Below are positions 1 to 7,681 of a stretch of DNA of 26,220 bases, piece after piece. This DNA is from DASYHS01 sp035998295. Its GTDB lineage: Bacteria; Pseudomonadota; Alphaproteobacteria; Azospirillales; Azospirillaceae. The first letter of the stretch is position 1, and every line of letters begins with the position of its first letter. Both the position numbers and the translations under genes were made by a program. Location of the stretch: contig NZ_DASYHS010000180.1 in assembly GCF_035998295.1 (NCBI RefSeq), positions 1 through 26,220 of the forward strand, given 5' to 3'. The notes beneath the pieces are model-generated. The model was not told the DNA's origin and made no database searches. It saw nothing but the letters and a program-made list of their open reading frames with translations.

Positions 1-107
1 CTTTCTAATGTGCCGGGATCTCAATGCCAGTCCATTCAGAGTAAGACCCAAGTATCATCGCACGACCGGTTCGGCCAGCGTGCGAATAACGGAGAAGGGC
101 TGAACGA

Positions 108-3100
108 ATGCTTGGAATCATTGGCCAGCCGAACACAAGTAGCGCCCGAAAACCATCGAGTTACACCTGTTCGCTGACGAGGCCGATAACCGAGACGTTG
201 CTCGCTGAAGTTGGGTCCTGCGCATCGACGGCCTCGCTGGCCGCTTTGGAATTGCTCACGCGCCTCGGCCGCCAACTGCCGATCGAGACGGAAGTGGTGG
301 GCCGTGCCGGAACCACCGCCTGGACCGCCCCCGACGGCTGGTCCGACGAGATCCGGATGCGCCCGGTCGAGGCCTCCCCGGGGTGGGCCCGGCCGCGCGT
401 GCTCGATCCCTCCCCGTCCGGCCCGCACCTCTCGGTCCGCCTCGACCTGACGGGGAATACCGCCGCCTCTGGAGCCGTTCGGCCCGAACGGACCCCGGTC
501 CGGCTCATGTGCACCGCCGCCGGCGGCGAGTTGCGGGTCGACTTCGACTGCGCCCATGGCGACCCCTGGGAGCGCATGGGAGCCGCCGTCGCGGAGATCT
601 ACGGCGAACTGCTGCGCGCGCTGATCGAGGAGCCTTCGCTCCCGCCGGCACGCGCAGGCGGCCTCGGCGAGGCATCGCGCCGGCTGGTGCTCGGCGACCT
701 GGCGGGACGCGCCGTCGACAACGGCCCGTTCCTCGCCATTCCCGGGATGATCGAACGACGGACCGACCTCGCGCCCGATCGCCCGGCCCTGTCGCATGAG
801 GGCCGGACGCTCAGCTACCGCCAGCTCGACCGCATCGCCAACGGCCTGGCCGCCGAGTTGGCGGCGTGCGGCGTCGCCAAGGGCGACGTGGTTCCGGTGG
901 TGCTCGCCAACGGCCTGGAACTGCCGGTCTCCTGCCTCGCGCTGATGAAGCTGGGCGCCGCCTTCGTCCCGTTCGACCCCGGCTGGCCGGCCACGCGCCT
1001 TCGCGCAGCACTCGGCGTCCTCTCGCCCAAAGTGGCGGTCTGCGCCGGCCCGGACGCGCTTCCCGAGGACGCCCGCCACCTGGCCCTGCCGGTCGACGCG
1101 GCGCGAATCGCGGGTACGGACCGGCGCCCGGGGATCGCGCTGGGGCCGGAGGATGCGATCTACGGCATCTTCACCTCCGGGACGACCGGCACTCCCAAAT
1201 GCGCGATGAACAGGCACGGCGGCCTGACAAACCGCTTCCTGTTCATGACGCGGTATTTCGGCGCGGACGAGAGCGAGGTCGTGCTCCAGAACAGCAAGCA
1301 CACCTTCGACAGCGCCGTCTGGCAGATGTTCTGGCCGCTGACGATCGGCGGCCATGCCGTGATCCCCGCCCAGGGGGAGTTCCTCGACCTCGACCGGACG
1401 ATCGAGACGATCGCCGCCTACGAGATCACGATGACGGATTTCGTCCCCACGATCTTCAACATCATGGTCTCGCTGGTGGAGCGCGACGAGGAGGCCCGGC
1501 GCAAGATCGCCTCGCTGCGCCGGCTGATCGTCGGGGGCGAGGAGATCACGCCCCATACCGTCCACAAGCTGTGCTCGATGCTTCCCGGCGTCCGCATCAC
1601 CAACGGCTACGGCCCGACGGAGGCGTCGATCGGCATGGTCTTCCACACGGTGTCGCCGGCCGACGGCGACGCCATCCCGCTCGGCCGGCCCATCGACAAC
1701 TGCTACGCGCTGGTCCTGTCCGACGACCTCCATCTCCTGCCGCCGGGCGCGCAGGGCGAGATCGTGATCGGCGGCGCGTGCCTCGGGAGCGGCTATTTCC
1801 GCGACCCCGACCGGACGGCCGAAGCGTTCGTGGCCAACCCGTTCCCCGAGATACCGGGCGACCGGCTCTACCGCACCGGCGACCTCGGGGCGTACGATGC
1901 CGGCGGGATGCTCCGCTTCCTCGGCCGTAGGGACTTCCAGGTGAAGATCGGCGGCGTACGGGTCGAACTCGGCGAGATCGAGACGACGGCGCTGGCATGC
2001 CCGCACGTGCGCCAGGCGAAAGTGCTGGTGGCCCAGCAGCAGACCCGCAAGTCGCTGGCGCTGTTCGCGGTCGGCGACCGCGACCTCGACGAGGAATGCC
2101 TGCGCGAGCACATGCGCCGCACCCTGCCGCGCACCAGCCTGCCGCGGCTTTACTTCGTCCTGCCGGAGATGCCCGTCACCGACCACGGCAAGGTCGATCA
2201 CAGGCAGCTTCACGGCCTGCTCGACGTGAAGCTCGCCGAAGACGCGACCCGCCTGGAGAGCCTCGGGACGGTGACGGTGACGCTGGGCCGGGTCTTGCAG
2301 GTGTTCCGGTCGGTCCTGGAGAAGCCCGACCTGCTGCCGGACGAGGACTTCATGGTCGCGGGCGGCGACTCGCTGCAGGCACTCTCGGCCGTGATGGAGC
2401 TGGAAGCGGCGTTCGGCCTGCGGCTGGGCGTGCAGGACCTGCTGGAGAACCGCACGGCCGAGGCGATGAGCCGGCTGGTCGAGCGCAGGCGGGCCGGCGA
2501 GGCCCCGGAGCAGGCGGACGACATCCGGCTGATGGAGCGCGACGCCTCGGCGCCCGTCGCCGCCGTCCGGCAAGCTCCGCGGAACCTCGATCCGCCCGCG
2601 ACCGTCCTGCTGACGGGAGCCACCGGCTTCGTGGGCAGCCGGCTGCTCCACGAGCTGCTGGCGCGCACCTCGCTGCGCGTGGTCTGCCTGTGCCGCGCCG
2701 AAACCGACCGTAAGGCCGGCAGGCGCGTCGTCGACACCCTCGCACGCCAGACCCTCTGGCAGAGCGCCTTCGCCGACCGCGTCGAGGTGCTGGCAAGCGA
2801 CCTGGGGGCTCCCGGGCTTGGCCTCGCCCCCGCGGTTTGGGACCGCCTGGCCGGCGACTGCGACGCCATCCTGCATGCAGGCGCCATGGTCAACTTCCTG
2901 TTCGACTACCGCGCGCATCGCGCGGCGAACGTGCTCGGCACGCAGGAACTGCTCCGCCTCGCGGGCGAAGGCAGGCCGAAGGCGCTGCACCACGTCTCGA
3001 CGCTCGGCACGCTCGACTGCGAAGCCGTCCGGCATCCGGAGCCGCTTCCCGAAGACTTCGACCCGGCCGCGGCGGTGGCCCCGAACAGCGGCTACAGCCG

Positions 3101-3734
3101 CTCCAAATGGATCGCGGAACGCAGCCTCGCCGAGGCACGCGCCCGCGGAGCGGACGTCACGATCTACCGCCTGGGAGAGGTGATGCCCGCCGCCGACAAC
3201 GGACAGCCGAACGGGCAGGCGCTGACCCATTTCCTGCTGGCCGCGTTCCGGCGGCTCGGCGTCCACCCCGCGGCTTCGCTGCGCTCGGACTTCTCGCCCG
3301 TCGACCAGGTCGCCCGGCGCATCGTGGCGGCCCTGCCCGACCCGCTCGTCCGGGGGCGCACCCTGCACGTCTTCCACCCCGAGAGTATCTGCTTCACGCA
3401 GGTGCTGCCGAAGGCGGGCATCCCGCTCGAGCGCGTGTCGTGCACTGAGTTCCTGGCCCGGCTGGAGCGCGAGTGCGAGGAGACCGGCGAACGCGAGCTG
3501 GTGACGCTGCGCGCCCTGCTGCCGACGCGCGTGGGGCGCGGCGAGGACGAGCTGCGCCGCATCTTCGAAGGCCTGCTCGTCGACAATCCCCGCCTGTTCC
3601 GCCGGGATGCCTGCCGCGACCTGGAGCGGCGGCACGACCTGCCGGATGGAGATCCCGCCGGCGCCATGCGAGCCTATCGCGACCATCTCGACGCGCGGGA
3701 CGGCATGGCCGACCGGCTGGCGGTCAACCACTGA
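108..3734 (+). CDS. NRPS-like amino acid reductase (decayed C - A - T - terminal reductase)
   Basis: The protein (1208 aa) should activate a carboxylic acid, probably an alpha-amino acid, as the adenylate, load it on its own carrier domain and release it reductively with NAD(P)H as an aldehyde. Residues about 110-200 look like the tail of a condensation domain, but no HHxxxDG motif is present. The adenylation domain covers about 200-700: A3 core SGTTGTPK (357-364), then FDSAVW, NGYGPTEAS, YRTGD and a K-containing A10 region (PVTDHGKVD). The Asp in FDSAVW matches the residue that binds the alpha-amino group in GrsA-type domains. A thiolation domain has GGDSL with Ser755 as the phosphopantetheine site. 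A thioester-reductase domain follows: TGATGFVG (836-843) and a Y996/K1000 SDR pair. The ATG at 108 is preceded by GGAG 13 bp upstream; the first 30 codons are less GC-rich, so a later start such as TTG 198 is possible. First gene of the operon. The substrate is not known. Confidence 0.9.
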   Translation: MLGIIGQPNTSSARKPSSYTCSLTRPITETLLAEVGSCASTASLAALELLTRLGRQLPIETEVVGRAGTTAWTAPDGWSDEIRMRPVEASPGWARPRVLDPSPSGPHLSVRLDLTGNTAASGAVRPERTPVRLMCTAAGGELRVDFDCAHGDPWERMGAAVAEIYGELLRALIEEPSLPPARAGGLGEASRRLVLGDLAGRAVDNGPFLAIPGMIERRTDLAPDRPALSHEGRTLSYRQLDRIANGLAAELAACGVAKGDVVPVVLANGLELPVSCLALMKLGAAFVPFDPGWPATRLRAALGVLSPKVAVCAGPDALPEDARHLALPVDAARIAGTDRRPGIALGPEDAIYGIFTSGTTGTPKCAMNRHGGLTNRFLFMTRYFGADESEVVLQNSKHTFDSAVWQMFWPLTIGGHAVIPAQGEFLDLDRTIETIAAYEITMTDFVPTIFNIMVSLVERDEEARRKIASLRRLIVGGEEITPHTVHKLCSMLPGVRITNGYGPTEASIGMVFHTVSPADGDAIPLGRPIDNCYALVLSDDLHLLPPGAQGEIVIGGACLGSGYFRDPDRTAEAFVANPFPEIPGDRLYRTGDLGAYDAGGMLRFLGRRDFQVKIGGVRVELGEIETTALACPHVRQAKVLVAQQQTRKSLALFAVGDRDLDEECLREHMRRTLPRTSLPRLYFVLPEMPVTDHGKVDHRQLHGLLDVKLAEDATRLESLGTVTVTLGRVLQVFRSVLEKPDLLPDEDFMVAGGDSLQALSAVMELEAAFGLRLGVQDLLENRTAEAMSRLVERRRAGEAPEQADDIRLMERDASAPVAAVRQAPRNLDPPATVLLTGATGFVGSRLLHELLARTSLRVVCLCRAETDRKAGRRVVDTLARQTLWQSAFADRVEVLASDLGAPGLGLAPAVWDRLAGDCDAILHAGAMVNFLFDYRAHRAANVLGTQELLRLAGEGRPKALHHVSTLGTLDCEAVRHPEPLPEDFDPAAAVAPNSGYSRSKWIAERSLAEARARGADVTIYRLGEVMPAADNGQPNGQALTHFLLAAFRRLGVHPAASLRSDFSPVDQVARRIVAALPDPLVRGRTLHVFHPESICFTQVLPKAGIPLERVSCTEFLARLERECEETGERELVTLRALLPTRVGRGEDELRRIFEGLLVDNPRLFRRDACRDLERRHDLPDGDPAGAMRAYRDHLDARDGMADRLAVNH

Positions 3735-3784
3735 GCGTGCCGCATCCCCGAGACGGCAGACCACGCATCGGCTGAGAGGAAACA

Positions 3785-4768
3785 ATGCACTACCGGAAAA
3801 TGGGACGCCTGGGCTGGGACGTCAGCGAAGTCGGCTACGGCATGTGGGGCATCGGCGGCGGGCCCGGCGGCTTCACGGGCTGGGATTACGACGTGGCGCC
3901 GCGGTGCCTGGACGAGGCGGTCGCCATGGGCTGCAACTTCTTCGACACGGCCTGGGTCTACGGCCGCGGAGTGAGCGAGCAGCTGCTGGGACGGCTGCTG
4001 AAGGACCACGCGGACCGGAAGCTCTACGTCGCCACGAAGATCCCGCCCAAGAACAGGGAATGGCCGCCGCGCCCGGAAGACACGCTCGACGACGTCTTTC
4101 CCGTGGACCACATCCGCGAGTACACGCATCGCAGCCTCGAGAACCTGGGCGTGTCCCGGATCGACCTGATGCAGTTCCATGTCTGGGAGGACCGCTGGGC
4201 CGGGGACGAACGCTGGCAGCGCGCCGTGTCGGACCTGAAGAGCGAGGGCCTGGTCGAGGCCTTCGGCATCAGCGTCAACCGCTGGGAGCCGGCCAACTGC
4301 CTGGCGGCGATCGAAACCGGTCTGATCGACGTGATCCAGGTGATCTACAACGTCTTCGACCAGGCCCCGGAGGACGAACTGTTCGTGCGGGCCCAGGAGC
4401 AGGGCATCGGCATCATCGCGCGCGTCCCCTTCGACGAGGGCTCGCTGACGGGGATGCTGACCCGGGACACGAAGTGGCCGGAAGGCGACTGGCGGAACAC
4501 CTATTTCTGCGAGGAGAACCTCGTGCCCACGATCGAGCGCGTCGAGGCGCTGAAGGCCGCGGTGCCCGAGGGCATGACGCTGCCCGAGCTGGCCTTGCGC
4601 TTCATCCTCCGCCACCCCGCGGTCAGCACCGTGATCCCGGGCATGCGCCAGCTGCGCAACGTGCAGGCCAATTTCGGCGTCAGCGACGGCCGGCCGCTGC
4701 CGGCCCCGGTGCTGGCGGAACTGCGCCGGCACCGCTGGGACCGCAAGCCCACCTGGTGGTCGCAGTGA
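3785..4768 (+). CDS. Aldo/keto reductase
   Basis: An NAD(P)H-dependent carbonyl reductase of the aldo/keto reductase superfamily (327 aa, usual length), cytoplasmic. The catalytic tetrad is visible: Asp54 and Tyr59 in FFDTAWVYG, Lys85 in ATKIPP and His132 in MQFHVWED. The C-terminal NADP-binding stretch is of the form FILRHPAVSTVIPGM. A good ribosome site (GAGAGGAAAC) precedes the ATG. It follows the A-T-reductase gene by 50 bp and precedes the sulfotransferase by 37 bp. From this position I infer that it acts on the aldehyde released by the NRPS-like enzyme or on a later carbonyl; the family alone does not fix the substrate. It could equally act in the oxidative direction. Confidence 0.9.
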   Translation: MHYRKMGRLGWDVSEVGYGMWGIGGGPGGFTGWDYDVAPRCLDEAVAMGCNFFDTAWVYGRGVSEQLLGRLLKDHADRKLYVATKIPPKNREWPPRPEDTLDDVFPVDHIREYTHRSLENLGVSRIDLMQFHVWEDRWAGDERWQRAVSDLKSEGLVEAFGISVNRWEPANCLAAIETGLIDVIQVIYNVFDQAPEDELFVRAQEQGIGIIARVPFDEGSLTGMLTRDTKWPEGDWRNTYFCEENLVPTIERVEALKAAVPEGMTLPELALRFILRHPAVSTVIPGMRQLRNVQANFGVSDGRPLPAPVLAELRRHRWDRKPTWWSQ

Positions 4769-4805
4769 GCGCGGCGGCGCGGCCCCGGCCGGAGGGCACG
4801 GCGGC

Positions 4806-5528
4806 ATGAACAAGGTCATCGCGCTCTGGGCGCATCCGCGGGCGGTCTCGACGGCCTTCCTGCGGATGATGATCGAGCGGGGCGACGTGATCGTCGTCCA
4901 CGAGCCGCTCGTCACCCTGGTGGACGAGGGCGAGGTCCCGGTCACCGACGGACGGGGCGGCACCGTCGTCCTGCGGTCTCCGATCGAGGTGATCCGGCAC
5001 CTGAAGTCGCTGGCGGCGCTCGCCCCGGTGTTCTGCAAGGACACCTGCGAGTTCCAGTACGAATGGATGTTCGATCACCCCGACGAGATGGCGGGGATCG
5101 AGCACACCTTCATCGTGCGCGACCCGAAGAAGGCCATCAACTCGCACTACCAGGTGAAGCCGACGGTGACGTGCCCGGAGATCGGCTACGAGCACCTGTA
5201 CCGCATCTTCGAGTTCGCGCAGCGCATCCGGGGAAAGCGGCCGCCGGTCATCCACTCGGAAAGGCTGCTCCAGGACCCCGCGGCGGTGATCCGCCGGTAC
5301 TGCGAGCTGGTCGGCCTGCCTTTCATACCCGAAGCCCTCACCTGGAACGCCGAGGACCGGCCGGAATGGAAGCGGACCCAGGTCTGGCACCAGGACGTGG
5401 CCCGCAGCACCGGCTTCAGCCACCGGGAGCGGACCTACGAGGTCACCGTCGACAACGACGAGAAGCTCCGGTCCTTCTACGACCACCACTACCCCTTCTA
5501 CCGGCATTTGAGCGAGCACGCGATCTGA
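4806..5528 (+). CDS. PAPS-dependent sulfotransferase-family protein
   Basis: The protein (240 aa) belongs to the bacterial cytosolic sulfotransferase-like group, which moves a sulfuryl group from PAPS to a hydroxyl or amine. The N-terminal strand-loop WAHPRAVSTAF (residues 8-18) fills the place of the 5'-phosphosulfate loop. It lacks the canonical Lys of eukaryotic SULTs, as is common in this divergent bacterial group. The 3'-phosphate site is seen as FIVRDPKKAINSHY with Arg105 and Ser113. The role is supported by the PAPS-making genes cysD and cysNC at the end of the same operon. GGAGG lies about 10 bp before the ATG. The acceptor is unknown; the product of the A-T-reductase/AKR pair is the natural guess. 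Because of the divergent P-loop, a non-sulfotransferase role of the fold cannot be excluded. Confidence 0.8.
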   Translation: MNKVIALWAHPRAVSTAFLRMMIERGDVIVVHEPLVTLVDEGEVPVTDGRGGTVVLRSPIEVIRHLKSLAALAPVFCKDTCEFQYEWMFDHPDEMAGIEHTFIVRDPKKAINSHYQVKPTVTCPEIGYEHLYRIFEFAQRIRGKRPPVIHSERLLQDPAAVIRRYCELVGLPFIPEALTWNAEDRPEWKRTQVWHQDVARSTGFSHRERTYEVTVDNDEKLRSFYDHHYPFYRHLSEHAI

Positions 5529-5575
5529 CGGGGCGCAGAACCCCGCCCGCATCACGATTACAACAGGAGAGCCCC

Positions 5576-6433
5576 ATGTCGACGTCGCAGGCCAGCACCA
5601 CGACCCTTTCCCCCGGAGAAGCCTTCGCCCAGGCGTTCCTGCGCGACGGCAGCAGGGCCGAGGTGGAGTTCGACTTCACGATCACCGACGCGTTCAAGCC
5701 GACGCAGGACCGGCCGCGGCTCACCGTCCGCAACCTGTTCAAGAAGCGTCCCGCCGAGGGCGAGGTGACGCGGTTCTGGCGCGAGACCCGGCCGAGCCGC
5801 GACGAGGCCGCGGCGGTGACGGAAGCCGGGCTGCGCCAGGAGGCCGCGTTCAAGTTCGGCATCGGCGAAGGCCGGGTCCATCCGATCAGCGCCTGGGTCC
5901 AGATCCCGGACGAGCTGCGCGACGACCCCGAGGGACTGGCGGTCTTCATCGACTACCGCCTGCTCGTCCGTCTCGCCACCGCCGAGAACCAGGCGCTGAC
6001 CCTGGGCGAGCACGGCCTGCTGAACCACCCCGGCGTCACCCGCCTGCCCTACGAGGGCGACTACGTCTCCGGCGTGATGGCGGCCTGCAACGAGATCGAG
6101 CAGAATGGCGCCACGGCCCATGCCATGATCGTCAACCCCTACGACTACTACAACCACATGGTGGGCAGGAACGGGCTGCTGGAGGACCTCGCCCGCAACG
6201 GCACGCTGATCACGCGCACGCGCATGGTCGCACCGGGCTGCGCGCTGGTGGGCGACTTCGCCGTCGCCGCCCGGCTGCTGGACGGCGGCAAGTCGGTGAT
6301 CCGGGTCGCCGAGCCGCCGCCGGGCACCTTCGCCGGGCCGGGCATCGCGGTCTGCGCGACGATCTACGAGGGCCTGGCGGTCCATCTTCCGACCCATTTC
6401 TTCCACGCCGTGCCGGCGGGAACGGCCTCCTGA
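5576..6433 (+). CDS. HK97-fold shell protein, probable Family 3 encapsulin
   Basis: The 285-aa protein has the layout of an HK97-type major capsid protein: an N-terminal helical arm (about 1-40); an E-loop-like beta region (about 40-100) ending in QEAAFKF; the turn into the spine helix with IPDEL (110-114), where capsid proteins have a 'vs.E.l.D' segment; the P-domain helix with LVRLATAENQALTLGEHGL; the VNPYDYYNHM segment (186-195), matching the capsid 'vmnp..y..l' strand; LVGDF (224-228); and a final beta strand AVHLPTHFFHAV. A strong AGGAG site precedes the ATG. No protease, portal, terminase or tail gene lies nearby; the neighbours are biosynthetic. Encapsulins are HK97-fold nanocompartments, and one branch (Family 3) is known from natural-product clusters with NRPS and sulfotransferase genes, which fits. 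What it encloses is not shown by the sequence. The alternative, a stray phage capsid gene, is unlikely in a tight operon. Confidence 0.82.
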   Translation: MSTSQASTTTLSPGEAFAQAFLRDGSRAEVEFDFTITDAFKPTQDRPRLTVRNLFKKRPAEGEVTRFWRETRPSRDEAAAVTEAGLRQEAAFKFGIGEGRVHPISAWVQIPDELRDDPEGLAVFIDYRLLVRLATAENQALTLGEHGLLNHPGVTRLPYEGDYVSGVMAACNEIEQNGATAHAMIVNPYDYYNHMVGRNGLLEDLARNGTLITRTRMVAPGCALVGDFAVAARLLDGGKSVIRVAEPPPGTFAGPGIAVCATIYEGLAVHLPTHFFHAVPAGTAS

Positions 6434-6470
6434 GGACCGGCCCCCGACGCGAAAAGGACGGAGAACGGCT

Positions 6471-7652
6471 ATGACCGGGACACAAGCGAGCTCCGAGGGC
6501 ATGTCGCACCTGTACAGGCAGTTCTTCCCGCTGTTCGGCGGGCTGTTCTTCTGCCATCTCGGGATCGGCATGTCGCTGTCGACCCTGCCCTTCTACGTCC
6601 GCGACGTTCTCATCGGCGACGAGGTGGCGGTCGGGGTCGCCGTCACCGCGATCGCGCTCGCCGTCGTCGTCTCGCGACCGGTGGCGGGACGCTACGCCGA
6701 CCGGCACGGCTACAAGCTGGTGATGCTGCTGGGCGCGGTGATGTGCGCGGTCGCCGGCGCGCTCTACTTCGTCGCGGCCAACATGCCCGTGCTGGTCGCG
6801 ATCCGCATCCTGCACGGCGTAGGCGAGGCGGCCGTGTTCACGGCCGGCGCCACCTGGCTCGTGCAGCTCGCCCCGGAAGAGCGGCGCGGCAAGGCGGTCG
6901 GGCTGTTCGGCATCAGCATGTGGATGGGGATCACGATCGGCGCCTTCGTCGGCACGCAGCTCCTCGCGTTCGGCGGGTTCGCCGCGGTCTGGACCGCCTG
7001 CCTCGCGACGCCGGTGCTCGGGCTGGCGCTGATCGCGATGAAGGACAAGCCGCAGCAGGCCGCGCAGAAGAAGAAGCAGGCGCTCCTGTCGTCGACGGCC
7101 GTGCTGCCCGGCGCGGCGCTGGCCATGGGCGCGTCGGGCTACGCAGCCCTGGCGGCCTTCGTCGTGCTGTATTTCGACGGCCGCGGCATCGAGAACGGCA
7201 TCGCCGTCTTCAACGCCTATGGCCTCGCCTATGTGGGCGTCCGCATCCTGGTCGGGCATTGGCCCGACAAGTTCGGCCCCAAAAGGGTCGCGTTCTGGTC
7301 GGGCCTCGTGGAGGCGGCCGGGCTGCTGATCCTGGCGACCGCGCCGAACCTGACCATCGGCATCGCGGCGGGCCTGATCATGGGCGCGGGGCTGTCGCTG
7401 CTCTATCCGTCGCTGGCGCTGATGGTGATCAACCGGACCGAGAAGTCCCAGCAGGGAGCGGCACTCGGCACCTACACTTCGTTCTGGGACCTCGGCCTTC
7501 TGATCTGGGGACCGATCACCGGCCTCGTGGCCAAGGAGGCGGGCTTCGCGTCGATCTACTTCCTGACCATGGGCTGCGCCGTCGTGGCATCGCTGCTGGT
7601 CCTCGCGGCATCGACCCGCTCGGCCGAACGTCCGGCCGGTTCGACCGCCTGA
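6471..7652 (+). CDS. MFS transporter, probable exporter
   Basis: An inner-membrane major facilitator of 393 aa, with hydrophobic segments consistent with 12 membrane helices. The signature loop between helices 2 and 3 is present as GRYADRHGYK (73-82). The second half starts after a basic cytoplasmic loop (KDKPQQAAQKKKQ). The closest general resemblance is to the proton-driven YhhS/arabinose-efflux-like group. A clear ribosome site (AAGGACGGAGA) precedes the ATG at 6471. Lying between the shell gene and the flavoenzyme gene in the same operon, it probably exports the product of the cluster or provides self-protection; uptake of a precursor is the alternative. Confidence 0.88.
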   Translation: MTGTQASSEGMSHLYRQFFPLFGGLFFCHLGIGMSLSTLPFYVRDVLIGDEVAVGVAVTAIALAVVVSRPVAGRYADRHGYKLVMLLGAVMCAVAGALYFVAANMPVLVAIRILHGVGEAAVFTAGATWLVQLAPEERRGKAVGLFGISMWMGITIGAFVGTQLLAFGGFAAVWTACLATPVLGLALIAMKDKPQQAAQKKKQALLSSTAVLPGAALAMGASGYAALAAFVVLYFDGRGIENGIAVFNAYGLAYVGVRILVGHWPDKFGPKRVAFWSGLVEAAGLLILATAPNLTIGIAAGLIMGAGLSLLYPSLALMVINRTEKSQQGAALGTYTSFWDLGLLIWGPITGLVAKEAGFASIYFLTMGCAVVASLLVLAASTRSAERPAGSTA

Positions 7653-7681
7653 CCGGCCCCCGACCGAGCCCCGGACCGGCC

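Noticed and set aside
36..3785. 1249-aa open frame on the - strand, antisense to the whole A-T-reductase gene.
   Set aside because: It is a mirror of high-GC coding on the other strand: Arg/Ala/Gln/His-rich composition, no domain, no ribosome site. The + strand frame has full A, T and reductase motifs.
5576..6433. The HK97-fold gene as part of a prophage.
   Set aside because: No portal, protease, terminase, tail, integrase or attachment site in the window, and the gene sits inside a tight biosynthetic operon.
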